From contig JAGMVK010000013.1 of assembly GCA_020747065.1 (NCBI GenBank), forward strand, positions 868,001 through 932,000: a DNA stretch of 64,000 nt, read 5' to 3'. Below, one piece after another: positions 50,460 to 60,029 of this stretch. Each line of letters opens with the position of its first letter. The stretch's first letter is position 1. This DNA comes from Cadophora sp. MPI-SDFR-AT-0126. Lineage: Eukaryota > Ascomycota > Leotiomycetes > Helotiales > Ploettnerulaceae. The position numbers and the translations under genes were made by a program. Below the pieces are notes generated by a model that worked only from the letters and a program-made list of their open reading frames with translations, made no database searches and was not told the DNA's origin.

Positions 50460-51072
50460 GGACATCGGATATGGAAAAAGGCGTTTGTTTTGGGCATCAC
50501 TTGGGGAGTGAATGGGTCTTGCTGTAAAAGTTTTGTCTGGTTGTGGGAACCGAGCTGTATAATTACTATCTCAAGTGGATGTGTCACAGGGCTGGACCAT
50601 AACTGCTGGATGACATAACTTGTATCGAAATGTAGGAACTTTGACAAAAGATCTGGTGACCTTAACGTTGCACTTGCGTTGCGGCTGAATCGTGTAAACA
50701 GGAGAGGCGAGTTCCTGATGGTCACAGCATTCTTCGGGCGCTAGACCCGCCTACAGGATGACGAGCCGTCTGGGAAGCCACCTAGCCCAAACCACTGGGA
50801 GGACGCTGCTCAACTACATCAACAACCCGCTTATCAGCTTGCGCGTCTGCACATTCAACAAAGCCATCAACTGCCAACGACGAGCGATCATTCACTTTGA
50901 GCCCTCTCCGCAATGCCATCTCCATAACTCGTCCCTCCATCCGGTTCAATTCAGCCAATATAGCTCCCATGCACGCAAGTTTCCAGAGCGGACGGCCCGC
51001 GACCAAGGACCTGACCTCAACCTCGGACTCTGAATCGGAATTGATACTAGGATTGATATCGAATCTGAAATC
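50460..51072. other. Intergenic region before the LysM gene
   Basis: Tandem plus-strand spacer. An ORF at 50758-51033 probably lies in the 5' leader of the LysM gene; it resembles no family. Confidence 0.4.
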
Positions 51073-52947
51073 ATGATACCCTCTTCATCCAATGCCTCCA
51101 TTTCACGCTCCGACTCCCTCACCAGAAACGATCAGAACCCCGTCTCGAGCTCCAGTATCCGACCACGAAACAAGAGACTCATATCGACTGAGCAGGAGCT
51201 GGTAAGTACATCTGCTACCAGTACGCCTGCGGGCAGCAGAGCCGTCAGTCCAATTCCCTCGAAACATCCGAGCAGGAGTGTATCCAGCATAGGCAATCAG
51301 AATGGCAGGCCAGTAGGAGGCTTACTTGCCCCGCCCCAGGATGGGAAGGGGAGGTCCAGCCCGGTGAGTCTAGGAGGGGGTATATGGGAGGGTGGGTGGA
51401 TGAGTAGCTGGACAGCGTTGCAGGGAATAGCGAATTCGGTGCTAGGTGCTGTGGAGGGAGACAGCGATAGCGATGTGCGGCCGACGAGTTCTGGGAAGAG
51501 GAAACCTGTGCTGGGAAAAGCTAAAGCGCCGAGCAAATGGGGCCCGTCGACGAGTGCGCAGAAAAAGAAAGCTGGCGGAATTGGTATGGGGAGTATGGAG
51601 GAGAGGGAAGCGGCGCTGATACAGAGGAAGAGGGCGGGTGTTTTGGAGGGGAGGGATGAAGACAGGTTGTTGGATACTAGTGGGAACTACAAACGGAGGA
51701 CGTCGACGGAGGAGCAGAGACCTGACAGCTCGCACGAGGATGACCAAGCGCTGGTCTATATACATCATGTGCAGAAAGAGGATACGCTACAGGGCGTGAT
51801 ATTGAGGTATAATTGCAAGCCGGATGTCTTCAGGAAAGCGAATCGATTCTGGCCGAATGACTCTATACAGATCCGGAAATCGGTAGTCTTACCAGTTGAT
51901 GCGTGTACAGTCAAAGGACGACCTTGTGACCCTCCCTCATCGGATTCTCCATATCAAGGAATAGATCTCCTTGCTCCAACACCCGGCGTCGAGGACCCTC
52001 CATTCTCAAATGGAAGTACAGCATGGCCAGGAAATTCGGCTCAGAATGGGAAGTCTGCAGAACTTCCCGAAGAGAACGAAAACCCCTGGACCCATGTAAG
52101 ATGGGTCTTGATCGACTCCTCGCCGAACTCGAAACCTGTTGAAATAGGGCGAATGCCACGGAAAACGTTAGGATATTTCCCACCACGGAGGAGAAAGAGT
52201 CTCCTCGCCCCTTCTATCCCTTCGACACCTCGAGGATCATCAGAATTCCCCCGACTATCAATGGATCAGACAGCCAGCACCTCCAGCACCCCATCGCGGC
52301 AATCAAGCACTCTAGGATCACGCCCAGCACTTCCAATAGGAACCATTGGAAGTTACTTCCCGCCTGTGAAATCCAGCACACGCCCTCGCCGCGAAAGCGT
52401 AGGCGAAGCTGCGGATCGACTAGGCTGGATGCGTGGACCTGGCGGTGTTGGGACATTCGGTAAAAACGTGCGGCGGCCCGGACCCGGTAACGACGGCTTG
52501 AATACCTGGGCTCGGAAACACATCCCGGGCCTGACGATGGATTCTCTACCCTCTCGCTCTATCCTCGGTGGTGACAAAGCCCACTTCGGGTTTTCTGATG
52601 ACCTCTCTAGTATCGCTGAAGGCTCGTATAACAATCCTGACAGCGGCTCTGCAACGCCAAGTGCTGGCCAAGGTCTTGGACTTGAGAATGCGGCCGCGGC
52701 TATCGAGGGGTGGGTTAGACGGATGGCTACTATCACACCGGGAACGCCAAAGGGGGGCGGGAGGATTGAGGCTCAGCCGGATTTGATTGAGTTGCTTGAT
52801 GGGACGGGGAGTGATGATGGGAGGGGCTTTGAACTGAGTCCTGGTAGGCTAAGATCGGATACGCCTGTTGGGACGGGGCGGGAGGATCTGGATGGGTTGA
52901 TTAGGGGGAGGGCTACAGCGGGGACGAAAGGTGGGAAGAGTGATTGA
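51073..52947 (+). CDS. Intracellular LysM-domain protein
   Basis: Single-exon gene of 624 residues. The N-terminal 220 residues are Ser/Pro-rich and disordered, with GGGIWEGGWMSSWTALQGIA (about 100-120) as one conserved-looking segment and a Lys-rich patch after it. A single LysM-type domain covers about 226-275: it starts VYIHHVQKEDTLQGVILRYN, continues KPDVFRKANRFWPNDSIQ and ends KSVVLPV. The C-terminal half is again low-complexity with short conserved islands such as WTHVRWVLIDSS, PRKTLGYFPPRRRKSL and RLGWMRGPGGVGTFGKNVRR. There is no signal peptide, so this is not a secreted chitin-binding LysM effector. Proteins of this build exist widely in Pezizomycotina with no defined role. The region 51297-51768 has antisense ORFs that are shadows. 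Confidence 0.85.
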   Translation: MIPSSSNASISRSDSLTRNDQNPVSSSSIRPRNKRLISTEQELVSTSATSTPAGSRAVSPIPSKHPSRSVSSIGNQNGRPVGGLLAPPQDGKGRSSPVSLGGGIWEGGWMSSWTALQGIANSVLGAVEGDSDSDVRPTSSGKRKPVLGKAKAPSKWGPSTSAQKKKAGGIGMGSMEEREAALIQRKRAGVLEGRDEDRLLDTSGNYKRRTSTEEQRPDSSHEDDQALVYIHHVQKEDTLQGVILRYNCKPDVFRKANRFWPNDSIQIRKSVVLPVDACTVKGRPCDPPSSDSPYQGIDLLAPTPGVEDPPFSNGSTAWPGNSAQNGKSAELPEENENPWTHVRWVLIDSSPNSKPVEIGRMPRKTLGYFPPRRRKSLLAPSIPSTPRGSSEFPRLSMDQTASTSSTPSRQSSTLGSRPALPIGTIGSYFPPVKSSTRPRRESVGEAADRLGWMRGPGGVGTFGKNVRRPGPGNDGLNTWARKHIPGLTMDSLPSRSILGGDKAHFGFSDDLSSIAEGSYNNPDSGSATPSAGQGLGLENAAAAIEGWVRRMATITPGTPKGGGRIEAQPDLIELLDGTGSDDGRGFELSPGRLRSDTPVGTGREDLDGLIRGRATAGTKGGKSD

Positions 52948-53932
52948 TGAGTCCTCATCTAATCATCAGGACTCAGAAACAAGGAACCAGGAACTACAAC
53001 AGAATCGAATTTTGGACAGGGGAGACCACGAGGAGACAGAAGGAAGTGTGTATTGAATGTGAGATTTTTAGACCGACGGTTAGGCCGCTCAGCGACAGCA
53101 TGAGATGGGGCGCATTGGGCTTGGCGTTTAGGCTTGAATTGGGACGAGAGGTGCGAATCATTACTATCCCCAACCGTTGTTTGCTTCGATTTGGATGAGC
53201 TAGCGAGCGTGCGTTTGTGTTACATGAAGCTTGATGGGCGTGATTAGAGAGGTGAAGCGAACGCGTTGAGAAGAGCGGTTTCATGTTGTAGCGGATACTA
53301 TAGATACTTCATGGTAGGATAGGGTAGGAGAACACAACATGGAATGAAGTGAAGTTTTCAGAGGCCCTGGTTCTTTCGGGTGTTTGTGTTATGTTTGGTT
53401 TCGGTTACTTCGCTTGTCCTTTTTTATTTATTTTGCTGCGAGAATTTGGGATTGGGACACCTTGCAGAGAAGGCGTGGAATTACGTGAGCTTGTTGTGTA
53501 GCTCACTTCAACTTCCGATCTTTTGATCCAGAAGGTAGGAACAAGGTGTTCTACTCATCCGCAACATGGGAGTTTCAAGTCTGGATGAGATCTCCTCCCA
53601 GATGCAACTGCTCGAGATTCGTAGTCGATTTATGCAGGTGATCGGGTTGATTGATCAGACTCGTAGCAATAACCGCTAGGTTATTGCCCAGGTGCTCAAG
53701 CCTATGGCTTCTTCTTCACTGCTTTTTTTGTCACTGCCGTGTTATTGCCGCTTTACTGGCTGTCTGTTGCGATCATTTACTTGGCCAGCCTGACATCTGC
53801 ATGGCAAATGGGGGTGCAATTGCAGAAGTATTGAAGAGAACAGGAATTCAAGAATAATCATTATTCGTTCGCTATCTGCTAGAGCTTTTATTTGACATTT
53901 GCGAGCTTTCAAAGACAAGAGTATCCCTTTTC
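52948..53932. other. Convergent 1 kb spacer
   Basis: Between the LysM gene and the minus-strand W-x-YETS family gene. It includes T-rich runs (53410-53440, 53715-53730). No gene seen. Confidence 0.45.
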
Positions 53933-54779
53933 TCACAAGACAGCTGCGACATACCAATCATCTTCCATGACGGCCTCGTAAGTTGCAAGTGCACTGTTTG
54001 TAGTGGAGGAAGTGGCATCAGTGGTGGAGATCCTGGAGTTGGTGTCTTCCCAATTGGCTTGCTCGAGGTGCTCAGCGAGTGTTTGGTTGCTTGGGGATGT
54101 CTCGTATACCCAGAGCTGAAGCTGAAATTGGGAATGTGAGGGATGACTGTGGAAGTCGGTGGGAAGGATGGCCCGCTTGGCAGTTGAAGCGCCAGTAGCA
54201 GGAGTCCCTTCGATGCCTGCTGCAACTTGAGCTATCTCCAGTGGAGATGTGGACGAGCTTTGGGTGATAGAGAGGTAGCCGAAGGGGTTTGAAAGAGCTG
54301 TGATGTATGTTTCGTGTCCCACATGATTGTTGGCCAGTAGGATCGCTTCGGTGGGAATGTCCTCAGCCTCAGTACTGAAATGTTCCATCTCGATGGTAGA
54401 GAGGATTAAGTCTGCGTTAACGGAGAGACTACCGTCTGATAACCCATCATGAGTGTATCCGAGTAGGAGGGAAGATGTGCCAGTGGGTGCCCCGTCGTGG
54501 AGGTATGCAGTCGAGAGGCAAGGGCTGCTAGTGGCAAGCTCGAGAGGAACACTATTATGCTCCGGTTCAGATGCTGTGAAGTCGGCAGCGGAAACCTGAA
54601 GGACAGGAGATAAAGTGTGGATGGGAGGTCTACATGTGCTTCACCGTTAGTAATTATCATGCCAAGAAGTACAAGAGCTTGAGGAGGGGGTAGTGTTACC
54701 CTTTGGAGATGTCTCGGGTACCGTCTCGGCGGGCGACAGTGCCACTGCTATCAATGGCAGACTTGGTGGGGGGATACAT
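53933..54779 (-). CDS. Hypothetical protein of the W-x-YETS family, long member
   Basis: Exons 54700-54779 and 53933-54629 give 258 residues. No signal peptide or membrane segment. Most of the protein is Ser/Thr/Ala/Glu-rich. Near residue 210 it carries FQLQLWVYETS, then about eight residues on LAEHLEQANWED, and it ends DDWYVAAVL. The same arrangement (Q-L-Q-x-W-x-Y-E-T-S, then A-E-x-L-E-x3-W) occurs in the shorter gene at 59555-60029, so the two define a local family. I believe similar small proteins occur in other Leotiomycetes, but cannot name one. A TATATATT box sits about 55 bases upstream of the ATG. The splice between exons keeps frame at KGPPIHTL. Confidence 0.65.
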
Positions 54780-56827
54780 TGTAGTAGTTGAAATATTATG
54801 TTTGAGTAACGAGTGGTGCAAGTGTATATGAATATATAAGGTTTGATGAACGCTCTGTTGACATTGCTGAAAACATCTGGCTCCGGCAGCTTACATTTGA
54901 GGGGGTTGTGTCTCTTAAGTATCTGAAATGGACAGCAGCCAGAACCATAAATTCAGCACGCGGCCACTACCTCTTCAGCAAATGTCGCTGCACTCTCCAG
55001 ATGTTTGGTTCCTTTCCGCCAAGAAATTGAGTTTTGGCGAATGGAATCTGGGAACCCACGAGGCTTTCCAAGGGATGCATCATCTATGGCAAGGGCATTC
55101 AATTCGTATCAGTATGTAATCTCCCCAGCTCGCCCAGTTCTGCTTCAAAGACAGCCAGTGTCCGTACAAAAATCTCAAGGAAAACGGAAACCTCAAGATC
55201 TGCTTGGCTTTTCGTGGCGCCAATGCTTGGCCGAACCTTCTGCTGCAGGATACTAACACAGCCTCCCTATCCGCACCCTGTTTGAAGAAGTCATCCAAGA
55301 TTCCAAGACCGCCAAGCACTTCTGCCAAAGGTCTAGTCTCGACGCTAGTATCCTTCCCCTCGTCACCGGCACAAGGCTGACATATCGGTGCGTTGTTTTA
55401 ACTTTGGGGGTGCTCTCGGATCTGGAAAAGAAACATGGGGCCAAACCTCGATTTGAACGGCGGTCTGCTGGAGACGTCGTTTGCGAAGAAAATACGGTCA
55501 GTAGGAGAATATTTCCATGACATTGCATTTCAATGCATCCAACGACAACAGTGTGTGATGGCGTTGCCAGTTTTCATTGGCAATATCAAAGTCTACTTGT
55601 CAAATACACATAGAACGAAGGGACTTGGACTTTCAGTCTAGGTTAGTGCATCCAGGGAATTTGAGGATTCCGCAATGGAACGATTTACCCAAGGGTCGCC
55701 TGGCAGGGTAGGGCAGGGTGTGGTGAGTGAGAGGTGTTGAGTTAACGAACGTGCTTTCCGTTTTGTCTCTTCAAGGTTCACTTGGCACAATCGGATGTGA
55801 CCAAGGGGTGCCCTATCCAGGTCGGGAATCCTGGAGCAACACGAGTGCCGCTGATTCTACGGTATACTGGGATAGCTAAGACTACGACTTTTGAAATTTG
55901 TATCTCATTTGCGGCCAGGGTCTCTTAGCAGGTGTGCGAGGCTGCAGCTCCTGGTGAGATTTACGACAAGGCGTAAGCCAGATATCATAATACACCGCAT
56001 TCACACATGACAAGTCCATGAAATGAACGATGATCCGATTCTAGCAGCCCGAATTGGTCTTGGTCCTAGGGGGAACGAACGTGCTGTGCTACCTTATTTG
56101 TCCATGGTAAGCACCAGCTTCGTCAGTTCAGGAATCTCCCATGAGACATGCGCTACCACATAGGACACTTGATCGACAAATCATCAACAGCGTTATTTTG
56201 GCACATCCAGACCAATTGTCGTGATTCATGCTTGTAAAGGAAGCCACATCACGTGGACAAGATCCAGGTAGCACAAGATTTTGAGCTGATTGGCCAAAAG
56301 CATCCATGATCTCCAGTCCAATATTTCTCTTCATCGTTTTACTTTGTGATGCAGATTGTCCAGCAAGATTCTAGGTCACGGGAATATTTAATCAGGAGCC
56401 AGGGATTCTCTGCTCTGACAGACCATTAATTCAAGCGATTGTCACAAGTCAAGAAAGTCTCACTTATCATTAAGCCTTCTTACGGAAAGCCATCAAAAAG
56501 TGCCATTACAATAGCTTGCGCTTAACTTCATGCTTCCTGGATTTACTGTTTTCTATGTACCTAGATGTTCCACTGTTTTGACCCACTGGAGGAGGTTCGA
56601 TAAGCAAGAGGCTGAACTTTTGCTTCAGGGGACGAGAATTCGGCCGAGGTAGCCAAAACTAGATGAACAGTTGTAAATGATAAGTAGTTTTCGCTGCCCG
56701 GATATCGGATTATTGAATGCCCAAGCCCTTGACAAAAAACGCAGTGCAGACGGGGCTCCAGTCAATCTTGATCTACTTCAGCTCATGACCATCAGCGAAA
56801 GCCAATGCTCATTCCGACGGCTCTGAT
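54780..56827. other. 2 kb gene-poor region with ORF fragments
   Basis: Several plus-strand ORF pieces occur at 54928-55119, 55034-55285 and 55435-55641, including a stretch at about 55270-55375 beginning LFEEVIQDSKTAKHFC. They look protein-like but do not join into one frame with credible splice sites. They could be remnants of a decayed gene. The rest (55650-56827) shows nothing I can support. Confidence 0.35.
54831..54840 (-). promoter_or_regulatory. TATA-like box of the long W-x-YETS gene
   Basis: On the minus strand this reads CTTATATATT, about 55 bases upstream of the ATG at 54777-54779, a plausible TATA position for a fungal gene. Confidence 0.45.
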
Positions 56828-58901
56828 TCATTTTGCAGATAATGCCACGTCCAACACAATATTCGGCCGCTCTTTGAGCCCGGCAGGAATACCATATGTT
56901 ATGTTCCAAAATTCGAAATCACTAATTATAAAGTTAGTATCAAGTACCATCAACTTATCTGCCGAAGAGTAGGTAGCTGTCAACTCACTACACAGGTTTG
57001 TCCTGTCCTCCAAATAGACCAGCAAATGACAAATCAAAGGTTCCATTTAAATTTCCAGTAACATTTATTGACAAACCTGGAATGTCCTCCCAGCCTTTGA
57101 TCGTTGGTTTAGAGCTGAAGGTTGAAACTATGAAGCTGAAGATTGAAGAGGAAGTGCCGTATGGGTACGTGATATTCAGTCTCCCCGGAGTTGCGACGAT
57201 TGTTGCTGCTTTCTCGGTTGGCCAAAGCTATACATTGAGGTCAGACAACTCTCTCTATTCTATGGCCGCAGCTCCAAACTTACGGAAATGAATCCAATCT
57301 CTGCACCGATCTGCCATTGGATGACAGCAGGTTTGAACTGCGTTTGAGTCTGTCTGGGGCCCCCAACTTCGATTTCGTCAAAAGTCTCTGCGCCAATACT
57401 GATGTTTGGAGCCAGCCAAGCGGTAATATTTCTATGTTTCCCCAGGTCATATGCTGGAGAGATGATGGAAGCATGGTAGGTGTGCTCTCCAGAAAAGGTC
57501 TTGAGTTTCTTAATGACATCGCGAGGGATGAGGCTATTATGATATTTCCCAAGTACTGCGAACAGAGGGGCATAGGTAAAATCATCGGCATGAGAAAGGG
57601 TTTGTGGCTATTGACAGTCAGCAGGAATTTGACCGATAGTTTCTCATTGTGGACACGTGCCGATTCAGGGAGGGCAGAATAGTCCTTGCCAACGATGTTC
57701 CAGATATGCAACGATAACAAGCTGAAATAACGTGTTGTATCAAAGCCATATGATCTGTCCCATGGACCTGCCAGGTTCCGAAGCTGTGGGTGCCAGAGAT
57801 TGCCGATAGTCTCCCTGTTGTGAAATTAGCAGAGTTAGTTACTGTTTGAATTTTCCGACAACATAAAAGTCAATGTTCTGGAATTCTTTCAGGACTTCGC
57901 ATGTTCCTTGACTGCGGACTACATATTGATACACAAGGATTCTAGAAGCAAATGTCGAACATACCAGGTGTATCTGATCATGGATGGGCCATGCTGGGCC
58001 ATGATTGACTCAGACGGGAGATACTTTCCCCAGAGGCTGAGGGCAAGAAGAGAAACTCCAGTATAAGTGGCGCTGTTGAATTCCGATAACGTGTTTGACG
58101 ATTCTGCAGATAGATCGATAATCTCTTTGCCAAATTCCTCGCCCGTGCGAGTCATATCCGTGTCGTTAAGACGCCGGCCAGTCCATCCCGACATGAATGC
58201 ACCCATGATTGCCTAAATTTGCACACATTTAAACCTGCTCTTCTGAAAGTTCTGCGCGATTTCATCCTTACAGGGTTGGAATATGAGGCGTAGTAATTGT
58301 CACCGTCAACACCTCCCACCCGGTAAGTGTCGCCAACGGTAGCATTCCTTAGTGAAGCCAACATATGAGCCACGGTTGCATCACTGAGGAGACTTTTAAA
58401 CTCCTCCAAAGCGATGATGAACGTAGTTCCGATAAAAGCTCTCCAGTTTGGATCCCAAGTGCCGTATATTGAGGGTGGATATGCCGGCGAACCTACTTCG
58501 GGTTCTTCTGGCTCTTGTTGATAATCTCCATACCTATCTTCCATCAGCACTGTGTGATGCCAAGGCAAAGATTTCAGAACACACCATTGATCTGAAGGAT
58601 CCTTAAACTGAGCATCGATAATATTGTTGATGATTTTTTCAGCGTTGGCCACATCTTTGCCTTCGTTTCGAGCAAGTAACCCCACTGCGTACCAAGCCGA
58701 GCTGCGAGTTTCGTGATGAAATGCGGAATTTGACAGAACCCAACGCAGGTACCCTGCATCGGAATCATAGAAAGTGTCCATCCACTCCATCGATTCTGTC
58801 AAAAGAATCTTCGAGTGGTAAGGCATTCTCGATACATACGAGCCAGAGCAGATTCGTGCCAGAGCGAGAGTCGCTGAGGCGATAGAAAGAAACTTGACCA
58901 T
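56828..58901 (-). CDS. Secreted protein of unknown function, all-helical enzyme-like
   Basis: Exons 58585-58901, 58272-58533, 57965-58212, 57655-57814, 57284-57607, 56992-57227 and 56828-56921 give 546 residues. A signal peptide (FLSIASATLALARICSG) marks export. The first 370 residues contain repeated Trp/Gly-rich helical segments typical of six-hairpin toroids: SSAWYAVGLLARNEGKDV, YGTWDPNWRAFIGTTFIIAL, YRVGGVDGDNYYASYSNP, FMSGWTGRRLNDTDMT, SEFNSATYTGVSLLALSLWG and LRNLAGPWDRSYGFDTTRYF. The remainder is beta-rich with likely N-glycosylation sites. I recall similar conserved fungal proteins, sometimes linked to the linalool dehydratase/isomerase-type fold, but the activity is not known and the link is weak. 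The exon 4/5 junction (57655/57607) uses a GTCCAC donor and is the least certain. It is flanked by the two W-x-YETS genes. Confidence 0.75.
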
Positions 58902-59554
58902 ATTTGCTAAGGATAACAGAGACAAGGCAATGCATGATCCCAAAGCACTTCGAGGACATGAGCCTCCATACTTAAGCACTCTGCCACTGGTGCTAATTAG
59001 TGTGGAGGAGTCGACGAGTGAGATAATGCGTGCCCCCTCTTTCACAACTAGGCCTTGACTGAAGTGCAGGGGCTGCTATGGTGGGAATGATCTTTCAATC
59101 CTCAAGTTTCGCCGCACATGCCCGTAGAAGTCAGACCCTTGACTTATTTAGCCCGCGATGCCTCGCATCGTCTGGTACTATTGTGGGGTCAAAACACTGG
59201 CAGATGCAACCCCCACCTTTACATGACCCATTCGACTTTGCGGGAAAACAAGCTTCACTTGAAGCTTGTGCAGGAAATCCTCGGAGAAGCTCCACTTGTT
59301 CTTCTAGCATGTTGTGATCACCGAATATTGCCGGATATTGCCTTGAATGTGCGTATCTTCCTAGACCGTACTGATCGACACAGCCATTGCTTGAGCACAC
59401 ATCTAGTGATGAGAAGCAGTCAACTTTCTGTTCAAACTATTATCAATGTGGAGTGACCCAAACTTTGCCAAACTTGCATAGGTAATTATCCTTGGAAGTG
59501 TATACAGTAAGCAGCTCCAGTGACTGACTTCGAGTGATGTCTTAAGCTGAACAG
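58902..59554. other. Tandem minus-strand spacer
   Basis: Promoter of the secreted 546-residue protein and 3' flank of the short W-x-YETS gene. ORFs on both strands show no family resemblance. Confidence 0.4.
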
Positions 59555-60029
59555 TCACTCGCGCTTCTTCTGGTCGCTTTTGTTCCCTGGGCTCCTACCA
59601 TCATTCCCCCATTTCTGCTTCTCGAGGCGCTCGGCAGGCGTAAGCTCGCTGTTCGAAGTCTCGTAAGCCCAGCGCTGCAATTGGGCATGTTCTACGGTTC
59701 GAGTAGAGCTGTGAGTGAACTTGTTAGCCCAAGTTTCGAAAAGATGACTGCTTCATCTACCCTTCCTCTTCTTCATGGTGATCTTCCCGTGCTGTTTGGC
59801 CGCATTCCTGTTGGTCATTCCCTCCTATATCGTTCACAGAGGCTTCCAGATCTAGCATGGCCCAACACGAGCCGGTATTGACCGAAAGACTGTTCGCAGT
59901 CCGACCGGGAAGAGATTGTCTACTCGACCGTCAGCACTTGTGTGCTTAGAAAGCATTCAGCAACTTTTACTTATCATTTGCTTCGGTAGGAGAAGTGTTG
60001 TCCTTCGGGTTGTTCTGTTTCCCCGACAT
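59555..60029 (-). CDS. Hypothetical protein of the W-x-YETS family, short member
   Basis: Exons 59971-60029, 59761-59889 and 59555-59708 give 113 residues. The N-terminus is polar (MSGKQNNPKDNTSPTEAN), followed by an acidic middle ending in HHEEEEG. The C-terminal third carries AQLQRWAYETS, then TPAERLEKQKWGNDG and a basic Ser/Lys/Asp tail. This matches the motif order of the longer gene at 53933-54779. No signal peptide or membrane segment. All three exons are small and would be missed in an ORF view. The two splices were placed by frame continuity (DNLSVNTGSC and EEGSTRTVEH), so the exact boundaries are moderately certain. Function unknown. Confidence 0.55.

Noticed and set aside
50758..51033. 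Plus-strand 91-codon ORF just before the LysM gene.
   Set aside because: No recognisable domain; position fits a 5' leader ORF.
51073..52947. Secreted LysM effector.
   Set aside because: No signal peptide and long disordered basic flanks; not the build of chitin-binding LysM effectors.
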